Assembly (NCBI GenBank): GCA_028023455.1
Contig: JAQFVV010006208.1
Location: forward strand, 6,430,963 to 6,494,962
DNA from: Epiperipatus broadwayi
Taxonomy: Eukaryota > Onychophora > Udeonychophora > Euonychophora > Peripatidae
DNA length: 64,000 nt
Direction: 5' to 3'
The position numbers and the translations under genes were made by a program. The notes under the pieces are model-generated. The model saw only the letters and a list, made by a program, of their open reading frames with translations, was not told where the DNA came from and did no database searches. Below, in pieces: positions 25,264 through 35,177 of the stretch; the first letter of the stretch is position 1, and every line of letters starts with the position of its first letter.

Positions 25264-25620
25264 TTTACTAAGGCAATAAACCTAAAGCATGTGCGGTTGA
25301 AGAGGCGAAGGTAGGGACTTCTACAGGTCTTAACCACAAGAGGGTAAACCCTCTTTCCTTCAACTTACTTTCTATATAAATAGGTGAAGCTGAAGCGGTT
25401 AGATCTGAGAGCATGAAGCTATTCAATGCTTAACTGATTAAGTCCACAATTCCTATTATACATTACTACTCGTGAAATCTTTCGATTTACAATGAGTCAA
25501 TGGAAAGATCTTATAGTTAGAAATCTATTACGATAATTTAAAGTTGTAATTATAAATTTATTTAACGCACATTGATTACATAATATTTACTAAGGCAATA
25601 AACCTAAAGCATGTGCGGTT
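25264..25620. repeat. ~321 bp tandem repeat (related to 10018-10575)
   Basis: tttactaaggcaataaacc at 25264 and 25585. The body shares aactgattaagtccacaatt, gagagcatgaagctatt and a caagagg...cctctt segment with the repeat at 10018. Confidence 0.8.
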
Positions 25621-25747
25621 GAAAATGTGAAGATAGGGAGGTCTTAAGTCCCTATCTTCGCATTTTCAACCGCACATGCTTTAGGTTTATTGCCTTAGTA
25701 AATATTACTTATGTAATCAATGTGCATTAAATAAATTTATAATTATA
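25545..25747. repeat. Near-perfect palindrome, ~95 base arms
   Basis: aataaacctaaagcatgtgc appears and is mirrored as gcacatgctttaggtttatt. Center at the ggaggtcttaagtccctatc segment. The left arm is the second unit of the tandem repeat starting 25264. Confidence 0.9.
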
Positions 25748-26817
25748 CATTAATTGTATAACTATATATTTGGATATTGCCACTCTGATGATGGCTGCAG
25801 GACAGTCGAACCTGTAAGAATAAAGTTTTGATAAAAAATAGTATTGTTGATGTGTTTAAGAGAGTTGTAAATGGTATGGTAGTTTCTAATTTAAGTTTAT
25901 CTTTTTTTTTTTACATTTTAAATCATTTTTTAAAAAATAAATTCTTATTAACAAATATAATCAGTTTAAAATTTTTTCATTTTTTTTTGATACATCTTTA
26001 ATTCAAAGATGTGGCATTTTTTATATTTTTACAAAACTTTTATAATAGTTATTTTGAAGATCTGATTACTGAAGCTTATTTCTATAAAGCTGTTTTCTCA
26101 TCATAATCATTTCATAATACTGATTTCTATCAGTTTATTGGATGCCATTTTCAAACCAAGAGAAAATTTTAAAAAGCTATTTATAAAGTCATATGATAAT
26201 ATATTAGAGACAACAGAAGAAAATTGTCTGAAAGTAGATAAAAATCTTTATTAGATAAAAGATTCTACAAACAGAAAAGTATTATTTGATAAAGCAAACA
26301 CTTAAGCAAATCTTCTTTGCTTATTTAACTCTCAAATTAGAAAAATGGAAGATGCTACAATATGTTCAAACATAGTAGTTTTTAAAAATGATTATACAGA
26401 AAATTAGATGAAATAAAAATGAATTAAGAAAAATAAATTGAAAAACTTAAAATCAAAAAATAAAATAATTTTGTAGTTAGTTGTTCAGTTGTTCATATAG
26501 TATTCAACTACCTCATGGCTTTTTGATTCAAAATCCTTTGATCCATTCACTCTACTAGTGTGTTAAAACTACACAGTCCAAAATTCAAAAATCTTAAGCA
26601 TACTTCTGTAAAATTATAAGAAAGGCATAAATCCAATGAATTATCAAATAAATAAATTGCCAAACTTATGAACTCTATTAGCTTAATCATTAAAAAAATA
26701 AAAATTCATAATTGAATAACACACAAAATAAAAGATAAAAAGGGTTTATCTTAAAATAATGTCCAACAGACATTCAAATAGCTAAAAACAAAATTTGAGT
26801 CAATAAACTAAAATAAA
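25748..26817. other. No gene recognised
   Basis: Mostly AT-rich unique sequence. At 25786-25815 a hammerhead-like box CTGATGA T GGCTG/CAGTC GAAC is seen, without clear arms. Confidence 0.5.
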
Positions 26818-26901
26818 GAGTGTGCTAATAGCTCTAACAAGCTTTATCAATAAATGCCACAAGAGAAAGTATTTAAAATCTCTACCTAGAAACTATTCCC
26901 A

Positions 26902-26943
26902 ATCCCCGACCAGTTTCAAGCTATTGTCTATCCTCAGTGAGAT
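26902..26943 (-). ncRNA. Hammerhead-type motif, family B, damaged
   Basis: Reads CTGAGGA, then an AGAC/AGCTT stem region, GAAA, ACTGGT, C. Stem II pairs poorly. Confidence 0.5.
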
Positions 26944-27156
26944 GCTAGGATATTTCAGCGATGTCATTTTGCTAAGGCTATTAACATATTATATGGCTGA
27001 AGATTTCTCAGCCCCACATAGCTTTTTACGTTATATAGCTGGTACTGAAGACATGTAGGGGTCTGAAAATTTTAGATTTTCTACTTAAAAGTTAACTATC
27101 AGATAAGTTCTGGCTTTAAGTTGATATTTAGGATCTAGTATCTGAAATATCTTAGC

Positions 27157-27199
27157 ACCTCACTGAGAAAGACCAATAGCTTGAAACTGGTCTGGGGAT
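27157..27199 (+). ncRNA. Hammerhead-type motif, family B, damaged
   Basis: CTGAGAA (G8 to A), GAAA, ACTGGT, C17; stem I ACCTCA/TGGGGA. The outer stem (ATATCTTAG/...) is partly kept. Confidence 0.52.
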
Positions 27200-27283
27200 A
27201 ATTTCTAGATAAAGATTTTAAATGCTTTCTCTTGCAGCATTTATCAATAAAGCTTGTCAGAACTATTAGCACACTCTTAAGTT

Positions 27284-28019
27284 TAGTTTATAATTACAAG
27301 CTTATCAAGTGAAGTCATGGGATATGATGTGTGACTTGATTTTATTTGGATCAATACTATCTCATTTACATAAAATAAAAAAGCTGAAATGGATACTGTT
27401 TATTTAACTTTGAAATAAGTAAATATGCTACTAATCTTTTACCCATCACCAAATGAAAAATTGATTTATTAAATGATTATTATTTATGTTTCAAATTATT
27501 AAAAGCTACATCAAAGACTAAATGATGTTTAGAAAAAAGTTTGTATGTATCTGTACTTTTCTTTTTTTAACCAAATAAAAAAATTTGAACAATTTAATTG
27601 ACCGCGCGAATTCTATCAAAACTGATATAGCCGTATATCTAGGCAAAACTATAGTCTCTACATCTTTTGGGCATTATTTAATATATAGTTACATTATCTC
27701 CATTTTATTTATATTTAATAAATATTTTTCTAAATCTCAACGATAAAGATCGAGATTATTTTGATTACAAGAATCAAATCTGTTGATTTGTGGTAACGTT
27801 CTATATTACCAACGTAATTTTTGCTAAGGTTTATTTTTGAAAACAAATTAATAATGAATATGATAAAATTATAGATATGAAATGGAAAGTTTATTCATAA
27901 TATATAATATGGTATTATTTCCAAGTTTTAAAAAATAATTTTAAACAGATAAAATAATCGACTATCTCATTATATTTTTTAAAAAATATGTCCACTTTGA
28001 TAGTTCTAAGATAAATAAA
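27284..28019. other. AT-rich, no features
   Basis: Nothing recognised. Confidence 0.55.
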
Positions 28020-28164
28020 TATCACATGATCACCATTTCTTATGCTTGCTTATATCTGTTATTAAAACAGACAAAACTCACTATATGTATTGCCACACTG
28101 CAAGCTAGAGTAATCAATGGATGCCAGAAGGCTTGTGCATAAAATTCCTATCTAGTGCCTACTC

Positions 28165-28223
28165 ATCCAATATCCCCAGACTAGTTTCTGGCTTGTGACC
28201 TTCGTCAGTGAGGAGCCTTGGAT
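28165..28223 (-). ncRNA. Hammerhead-type ribozyme motif, family A, core intact
   Basis: CTGACGA (position 7 is free to vary), stem II GGT/GCC with one wobble, GAAA, ACTAGT, C17. Stem I TCCTCA/TGGGGA and ATCCAA/TTGGAT both form. A-A at 10.1-11.1. Confidence 0.7.
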
Positions 28224-28254
28224 CTGAGAGCACTACACCCTGATCTTAGGATCT

Positions 28255-28312
28255 CCCAAAGCTCCTCACTAACGAAGGTCACAATCCAGAAACTAGTCTG
28301 GGGATATTGGAT
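28255..28312 (+). ncRNA. Hammerhead-type motif, family A, damaged
   Basis: The box reads CTAACGA, losing the invariant G5, so it should be inactive. GAAA, ACTAGT and stem I are kept. Confidence 0.6.
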
Positions 28313-28679
28313 GAGTAGGCACTAGATGGGGATTTTATGCACAAGCCTTCTGGCATCCATTGATTACTCTAGCTTGCAGTGTGGCAATACGTATAGTGAG
28401 TTTTGACTGTTTTAGTTCTGAGGTATTATGAATCTCAGTTTTCAGTGTAAACAATATGACATATCACAATTAATTGCACTAATTTGCCCCCCTCCTCCCC
28501 CGATTACTTTTGCTTTTCATTGAAAAACTGATTATAAATACTATGCTCAATTGCTTATGAATTGTAAAAATAGGATAATTATTCAAATTTTGCCACATTA
28601 TCGGAAACAGAACAACTTCTGCTTTAAAAACTTTTTATAAATAAACAAAAATTAAATTTCTACACTACTTAAAAATAAA

Positions 28680-29262
28680 ATACATCACATGATCACCATC
28701 TCTTATACTAGCACATAATTGTTTATAAGCAAGACAAAACTCTCCATACAGTAGTCTGACCCTGTGCCAACCAGAGTAATCAATGGATGGCAGAAGGCTT
28801 GTGCATAAAATCCCTATCTAATGCCTACTCATTCAATATCCCCAGATTAGTATAAGAGATTGTGATCATGTGATGCTTAATGGTTTAACACCAATCCTGC
28901 CTAATAGGATAGTAGTGGCTATGGTTGTTAAAGAGCCTGAGTTCAGACCCATATGACTATATAAGCCACTGAGCTTAGATTGAAAATATTATTGTGTTTT
29001 CAATTTCATTCTCATAGTTTTATAGTTAAGTAGAGATAAAAGGTGGTTGCTGGAGAGTTGCATCAGATCCTAAGATCTAGGTACAGTGCTCTCAGATCCA
29101 AAGCTCCTCACTGATGAAGGCCACAAACCAGAAACTAGTCTGGGGATATTGGATGAGTAGGCATTAAATATGGATTTTATGCACAAGCCTTCAGGCATCC
29201 ATTGATTACTTTGGTTGGCACAGGGTGGCACTACTGTATGGAGAGTTTTGCCTTGTTTAAAA
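28680..29262. repeat. Family A ribozyme repeat, long version
   Basis: A minus-strand left arm (28684-28850) truncated inside its ribozyme joins directly to a plus-strand unit (28856-29258) with internal body, ribozyme at 29096-29154 and outer arm. The join at 28850 looks like a deletion or template switch. Confidence 0.85.
29096..29154 (+). ncRNA. Hammerhead-type ribozyme motif, family A, core intact
   Basis: CTGATGA, GAAA, ACTAGT and C17 all present; stem I complete (inner and outer helices). Stem II GGC/ACC keeps two G-C pairs with a C-A mismatch at the loop end. Confidence 0.7.
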
Positions 29263-29539
29263 ATAACTAATAAAAATGATTAAATTCAAAGATCAAATAA
29301 ATCAGCAAAAAATACATATATATTTTTAGTAATACCATAATTCAAATTATCAATATAAATGGAAAAAAATAAAATAAATGCAAACTAGTCACATGTTAAA
29401 GATATTCCGTGTAAATGACAAAGTTGTACAGAAATGTTAAAAGAGATGTTCCAATCCAAAGTTTCAAGTTACAATCTTATTATTCATTTTAAGCGGAAGG
29501 AATTTTACCCTATACATATGTAATGTTGTTTTAATACTT

Positions 29540-29710
29540 CAATGACTGTTTTGAAGTATGGAGAATACTCTCTAACCAAAGCACAAGATAAAACTTTGAA
29601 AAGGTCAAAGTGACCATTTTATCTTTGTACCTAAATTCATTTATATAGGCCAATCTAAAGCATTTTGAAGTGAGAGTGTGATGTTTCTATATTCACTTTA
29701 CATTCATTAA
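29540..29710. repeat. Dispersed member of the 311 bp repeat family
   Basis: Shares aaagcattttgaagtgagagtg and tttggttagagag-type ends with copies at 6290-6440, 18940-19210 and 29795. Arms are partially inverted. Confidence 0.6.
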
Positions 29711-29794
29711 CTGTAATCTATCTTTTGACAATCATGAAAATTTCCACTTAACTGCCTGTTAGGAAATAAAATAGCAAGTTACATAAGTTATTAT

Positions 29795-30172
29795 TGTAAT
29801 ATTAATAATCAGCCATTAAGCTAATGCACATGCACTTTGTGGATTTTTAACTATAAATGAATACTCTCACTTCCAAAGACAAGTTAAAAGTCTGTGTGAA
29901 AAGATAGAATGAATCATCTATCTTTTCGACCCAAACATTTAAGTATGGGCAAATCTTAAGCAATTGGAAATGAGAGCGTGAAGATGTTAAGCAATCACTT
30001 TGCATTACTTTTATTATGCCCATACATAAATGTTTGGGTCAAAAAGATAGATGATTCATTCTATCTTTTCACAAAGACTTTATCTTGTGTTTGGAAGTGA
30101 GAGTATTCATTTATAGTTAAAAATCCACAAAGCACATGTGCATTAGCTTAATGGCTGATTATTAATATTACA
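29795..30172. repeat. Fold-back repeat with ~170 base arms
   Basis: taataatcagccattaagct is mirrored at the right end (agcttaatggctgattatta). Central unique part agtatgggcaaatctt... ~60 bases. Contains cttttcgacccaaacattta and its complement. Similar half-copies at 57790-58090. Confidence 0.88.
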
Positions 30173-30492
30173 GTTTATAAAAACATAGCACTATATAAAA
30201 TAAATATCTCATTTACATAAGTTATTATTAATAATTATTTTCACCATTGTATAATATAAATTTTGATTTATCAGATGAAAATATACTTTGTGTGATAAAA
30301 ACTATATCATTTTAAAACGTTCATTGAAAATCTTAAACCATTAAGCATCACATGATCACCATCTTTTATACTAGCACATAATGTTTATAAATAAGGCAAA
30401 ACTCTTCATATAGTAGTGCCACCCTGTGCCATCCAGAGTTATCAATGGATGCCAGAAGGCTTGTGCATAAAATCCCTATCTAATGCCTACTT

Positions 30493-30551
30493 TTCCAATA
30501 TCCCCAGACCAGTTTCTGGCTTGTGGCCTATATCAGTGAGGAGCTTTGGAT
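30493..30551 (-). ncRNA. Hammerhead-type motif, family A, damaged
   Basis: The box reads CTGATATA, losing G8/A9. GAAA and stem II are kept. Stem III is ACTGGT. Probably inactive. Confidence 0.55.
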
Positions 30552-30941
30552 CTGAGAGCACTGCACCTAGATCTTAGGATCTAATGCAACCCTCCAGCAA
30601 CCACCTTTTATCTCTACTTAACTATAAAACTATGAAAATGAAATTGAAAACAATATTTTCAATTTAAGCTCAATAGCTTATGTAGTCATATGAGTCTGAA
30701 CTCAATTCAGCACCCATACATTTTGGTGTCTTTGGCTCTTTAACAACCATAGCCACCACTGTTCTATTAGGCAGGATTGGTGTTAAACCATTAAGCACCA
30801 CATGATCACCATCTCTTATATTAGCACACAATTGTTTTTAACAAGACAAAACTTTCCATACAGTAGTGCCACCCTGTGCCAATCAGAGTAATCAATGGAT
30901 GCCAGAAGGCTTGTGCATAAAATCCCTATCTAATGCCTCTC

Positions 30942-31000
30942 ATTCAATATCCCCAGACTAGTTTCTGTCTTGTGGCCTTCATCAGTGAGGAGCTTTGGAT
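30942..31000 (-). ncRNA. Hammerhead-type ribozyme motif, family A, core intact
   Basis: CTGATGA, GAAA, ACTAGT, C17 present. Stem II weakened (GGC/GAC), stem I inner helix TCCTCA/TGGGGA kept except the first pair context (agctcctca). Confidence 0.65.
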
Positions 31001-31453
31001 CTGAGAGGACTGCACCTAGATCTTAGGATCTTATGCAGAAACTAGTCTGGGGATATTGGATGAGTAGGCTAGATATGGATTTTATGCACAAGCCTTCTAG
31101 CATCCGTTGATTGCTCTGGTTGGCACAAAGTGGCACTACTGTATGGAGAGTTTTACCTTGTTTATAAATAATTGTGCTAGTATAAGAGATGGTGATCATG
31201 TGATGCTTAATGGTTTAACACCAATCCTGCCTAATAGGATAGTGGTGGCTATGGTTGTTAAAGAGCCAAAGACACCAAATTGTATGGGCACTGAATAGAG
31301 TTCAGACCCATATGACTATATAAGCTATTGAGCTTAAATTGAAAATATTATTGTGTTTTCCATTTCATTCTTATAGTTTTATAGTTAAGTAGAGATAAAA
31401 GGTGTTTGCTGGAGGGTTGCATTAGATCCTAGATCTAGGTGCAGTGCTCTCAG

Positions 31454-31512
31454 ATCCAAAGCTCCTCACTACTGAAGGCCACAATCCAGAAACTAGTCTA
31501 GGGATATTGGAT
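31454..31512 (+). ncRNA. Hammerhead-type motif, family A, damaged
   Basis: The box is CTACTGA instead of CTGATGA; GAAA, ACTAGT and stem I are kept. Inactive by inference. Confidence 0.55.
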
Positions 31513-31901
31513 GAGTAGGTCTTAGATAGGGATTTTATGCACAAGCCTTCTGGCATCCATTGATTACCCTGGTTGGCACAGTGTGGCACTTCTGTATGGA
31601 GAGTTTTGCCTTGTTTATAAATAATTGTGCTAGTATAAGAAATGGTGATCATGTGATGCTTAATGGTTTAACACCAATCCTGCCTAATAGGATAGTGGTG
31701 GCTATGGTTGTTAAAGAGCCAAAGACACCAAATTGTATGGGCACTGAATAGAGTTCAGACCCATATGACTATATAAGCTATTGAGCTTAAATTGAAAATA
31801 TTATTGTGTTTTCATTCTCATAGTTTTATAGTTAAGTAGAGATAAAAGGTGGTTGCAGGAGGTTTGCATTAGATCCTAAGATCTAGGTGCAGTGCTCTCA
31901 G

Positions 31902-31960
31902 ATCCAAAGCTCGTCACTAATGAAGGCCACAAGCCAGAAACTAGTCTGAGGATATTGGAT
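31902..31960 (+). ncRNA. Hammerhead-type motif, family A, damaged
   Basis: The box is CTAATGA (G5 to A). Stem II GGC/GCC, GAAA, ACTAGT and outer stem I are kept; the inner stem has one change (TCGTCA/TGAGGA). Confidence 0.58.
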
Positions 31961-32345
31961 GAGTAGGCATTAGATAGGGATTTTATGCACAAGCCTTCTG
32001 GCATCCATTGATTACTCTGGTTGGCACTACTGTATGGAGAGTTTTGCCGTGTTTATAAACAATTATATGCTAGTATAAGAGATGGTGATCGTGTGATGCT
32101 TAATGGTTTAACACCAATCCTGCCTAATAGGATAGTGGTGGCTATGGTTGTTAAAGAGCCAAAGACACCAAAATGTATGGGTGCTGAATTGAGTTCAGAT
32201 CCATGACTATATAAGCTATTGAGTTTAAATTGAAAATATTATTGTGTTTTCGATTTCATTCTCATAGTTTTATAGTTAAGTAGAGATAAAAGGTGGTTGC
32301 TGGAGGGTTGTATTAGATCCTAAGATCTAGGTGCAGTGCTCTCAG

Positions 32346-32404
32346 ATCCAAAGCTCCTCACTGACAAAGGTCACAAGCCAGAAACTAGTCTGGGGATATT
32401 GGAT
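32346..32404 (+). ncRNA. Hammerhead-type motif, family A, damaged
   Basis: The box is CTGACAA (G8 to A). Everything else, including both stem I helices, GAAA and ACTAGT, is kept. Confidence 0.58.
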
Positions 32405-32503
32405 GAGTAGGCATTAGATAGGGATTTTATGACAAGCCTTCTGGCATCCATTGATTTCTCTGGTTGACACAGGGTGGCACTACTGTATGGAGAGTTTTGC
32501 CTT

Positions 32504-33159
32504 GGTAATTAAACATCTTCAAAGGCTTTAACAAAACATATAAACTACACATTGTTATTTTTTATTATTATAAAGATGTGAATGTCAAATTTATTGTGCA
32601 TGCTTTATCAAAATAAATATCTTGATAATAAATACTTTTTAAGTTAATTAAATTTTCGTTTTTTTGTAATTATATTTAAATACTTCTTGATTGCTATATT
32701 ACTTACTTAAGATATTATTACAATCTCTTCTCTGTATAAATACTTCATTAAATAATTTTATAGTTTTTTATTTTTGAAGTTTATCTATTTCAATAAATAG
32801 TGACGTTTTTAATGTAGTGGAATATTTTTTTACGATATCATAAAAAGTTATTGTAAATAATAATAATAAAACTATGCCAAATTGTGAAAGATATTAAAAA
32901 ATAGGTTGCGTTTATCTATTTATTTATAGTCAATCTGATTTTCTTTTGGATTAATTATTTTTTCAACTGATTATTTTAATTCAGACATTGCAAATGCTTA
33001 GCCACGATAACTTATTCTATATGATATCATATTGAGGTTTTCATTTTAATATAATGGTTAATTTAGAACAAATATTACATGTTAATTATATAATTATAAA
33101 TATGCGATTTTTTTTCGCATGCGTTAGTGAAGCTGTAATTATACTATAATGTTTAATAT
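32504..33159. other. AT-rich, no features
   Basis: Nothing recognised between the ribozyme array and the 38 bp tandem repeat. Confidence 0.55.
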
Positions 33160-33322
33160 GCCTGCTTAGCGCTTTCGAGATTTAATATTTAAATCTCGCC
33201 TGCTTAGCGCTTTCGAGATTTAGTATTTAAATCTCGCCTGCTTAGCGCTTTCGAGATTTAGTATTTAAATCTCATACTCATAGCTTTATGAAAAAATCTC
33301 ATACTCATAGCTTTATGAATGA
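33160..33322. repeat. Tandem repeats: 38 bp x3 then ~26 bp x2
   Basis: Units start at 33160, 33198 and 33236 (gcctgcttagcgctttcgag...). Each contains GAGATTTA and TAAATCTC, an inverted repeat. The last unit runs into two copies of aatctcatactcatagcttt. Not CRISPR: no spacers. Confidence 0.92.
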
Positions 33323-33402
33323 AGACTGTTGTGATTTATTGTACACATACACAAATGAGCTTGAATTTTTAATTAATTAGTCCATTGTTTGGAGAGAGCA
33401 AA

Positions 33403-33558
33403 TCATGCCTTTCTTCTATTAATGGCACTGAGATCATTTGCTATGTGAAAAGCTTCTTTGACTTTTCTTCTGGCATCACTCTTCTCTGTGCAAATTATGT
33501 GGGCAGAACTGGGTTCAAATACATGGCCTGTAGCTGTTTGGTGGTCCCAGAAGATTGA
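33403..33558 (-). pseudogene. GIY-YIG fragment of a Penelope-like element
   Basis: 51 open codons to a TGA at 33403: FWDHQTATGHVFEPSSAHII, then DARRKVKEAFHIAND and SAINRR. The order H...TGH.F.....I......RR..KEA.HI......NR is the C-terminal half of GIY-YIG domains fused to reverse transcriptases. No GIY core or RT is seen next to it. An isolated decayed fragment. Confidence 0.62.
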
Positions 33559-33716
33559 TGTTCCTATTAATAATGAAAAAAATAATTAAATCACTTTAAC
33601 AAACAACCACAAAATCAATAAGCATTATATATAAACAGACAATTTAGCTTAATAAATTATTTTAAAACAGTAACAAAACTTGCTAAAAAATATTATACAA
33701 ATGTGAATCAATAAAT

Positions 33717-34064
33717 GTGCAAATAATTACATTTTGAATTACAAGTGTCAAACTAACTCCACCCACATCTTTGACACCATCCATTTTAGATAAATACAGT
33801 AATGACCATTACTAATCATTTACTAAACTAGAGATATTACAGTGGAAAGTGAAATGTGAATAACTCCATGTCTGTGTGCTTAATTTAAAAAAATCAGATA
33901 TATTAATCTTTAATTGAGTTTTAAAGCTTATATATATATGCTAAAGACAATCCCTAGTTTAGTAAATGATTAATAATAGTCATTACTGTATTTATCTAAA
34001 AAGGGTGGTGTCAAAGATGTGGGTTAGATTAATTTGACACTTGTAATTCAAAATGTAATTATTT
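33717..34064. repeat. Fold-back (MITE-like), ~125 base arms
   Basis: aattacattttgaattacaa at 33725 is mirrored at ~34040; the arms then share gtgtcaaa, acaccatccattttagata and taatgaccatta with a few differences. Middle ~100 bp unique. No ORF. Confidence 0.85.
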
Positions 34065-35118
34065 AATATAAATAAATATTTTTCATATAATAAAGATGTA
34101 TATGAGAGATAGTGACATAGATCAACTGATGAGTTCTGTTTTAGCACGAAATGCATCTTGGGGGTCATTTGCCTTTTATTGTATCTTTATATGAATTTAA
34201 AAGAATATGTGGTAATATTGGGATAATTTAATATCTTTATAAATGTATAAGGGGGGGGGGTATGGAGACAAAAAATTATAATTTCAATGCAATATTGCAT
34301 TTATAAATTAACTTTGCAATTAGTACCAATTTTGTAATAGAAATAGAAAATATGCTATTTTAATTTTTCAATTTAAAAAATTTATTCATAATGTATTAAT
34401 AAAAAAATAATGAAAGTCTTTTTGCTCAGGTGTTTGTAAAAAGTTTGAACTCCAGGTGTGAAAATTGAACCAAGGATTTTACATTCCAGAGTGATATCAA
34501 CATTTAAATGACATGTATGATTAAATTCAATTGGGTATTGATGTATTGCTATAATTTGTTTTTTTTTTAAAAATCTATAATAAAATTATTTTTTAATTTC
34601 TAATAATGCATATTTAATTTTAATATGACACATTAAAATTTGACAATTTTCCAATTTCTGGATATATCGACTAGTTATGCCAATAACAAAATCATAGTAC
34701 AATAATAAAGTGATGCTCCAGCACCAAATTAACAAAATGAGCACTATAGTTTCATTCAGTTTATTTGTCATATGTGATAGAGACAAAACCACTTATTTTA
34801 TTCAAATATTTTATTTTACTTATAAATGTTACAAGAATTTCACTAACGCTATTTATTTTTATTGTATATAATAGATCCATCATGAAACATTGTATATAAG
34901 TTAATGGCTCACGACTGTTAGCACAATTATAAATTGAGTCCTATTATCTATTGTAAGCCATATGAGGGTCTTTTGGAAAGTCTAAGTCTTATACATTGCT
35001 GTTATGGATTGCAGGGAAAATTTTGGATTAATTATCCAACTACTATAATTAATTGTTTATTTATTAAACAAATGATATATATAGAGCTCGCAAAATAAGC
35101 TCTTAACAAGCTTTGAGA

Positions 35119-35177
35119 ATATCCTTAACCCCAGGTCGGTTTCTGGTTCTGGCGTCATCAGTGAGGTGCTAGGATAT
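35119..35177 (-). ncRNA. Hammerhead-type motif, family B, strong stem I
   Basis: Outer helix ATATCCT/AGGATAT (7 perfect pairs), internal loop, inner helix ACCTCA/TGGGGT (one wobble), CTGATGA and GAAA intact. Stem III reads ACCGAC, losing the A15.1-U16.1 pair, and stem II (CGCC...CCA) does not pair well. Probably inactive now. Confidence 0.6.

Larger units (their letters stand above)
26818..27283. repeat. Family B fold-back with opposed ribozyme motifs
   Basis: Arms of ~150 bases: agagtgtgctaatagctc at the left pairs with the inverse at 27265-27283. The left arm holds a minus-strand motif (26902-26943), the right arm a plus-strand motif (27157-27199). Central ~130 bp is unique. Arm order (outer arm, ttaaaatct..ctaga, ribozyme) mirrors family A although the sequence differs. 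Confidence 0.85.
28020..28410. repeat. Family A, near-perfect fold-back with two opposed ribozymes
   Basis: Arms 28066-28240 and 28260-28404 pair almost throughout, with a tiny spacer. The left arm carries a minus-strand core (28165-28223), the right arm a plus-strand core (28255-28312). Transcription in either direction gives a long hairpin with one ribozyme in sense orientation. Confidence 0.88.
30335..32503. repeat. Array of ~450 bp ribozyme units: two minus-strand, then three plus-strand
   Basis: The marker aaaccattaagca starts at 30335 and 30785 (period 450) on minus-oriented units. After a switch near 31030, the marker atggtgatcatgtgatg recurs around 31188, 31642 and 32082 (periods 454 and 440) on plus-oriented units. 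Ribozyme spacing is 449 (30493 to 30942), 448 (31454 to 31902) and 444 (31902 to 32346). Each unit also has an internal body with a taggcaggattgg segment and an outer arm ending ctgtatggagagtttt. ORFs of 60-63 codons repeated here (31107, 31560, 32021) are unit sequence, not genes. Confidence 0.9.

Noticed and set aside
31107-32206. Three similar 61-63 codon ORFs in a row
   Set aside because: They are the same stretch of the ~450 bp ribozyme unit repeated; frames drift between units and no family is recognised.
33160-33322. CRISPR-like repeat array
   Set aside because: Units are contiguous with no spacers, and the genome is animal.
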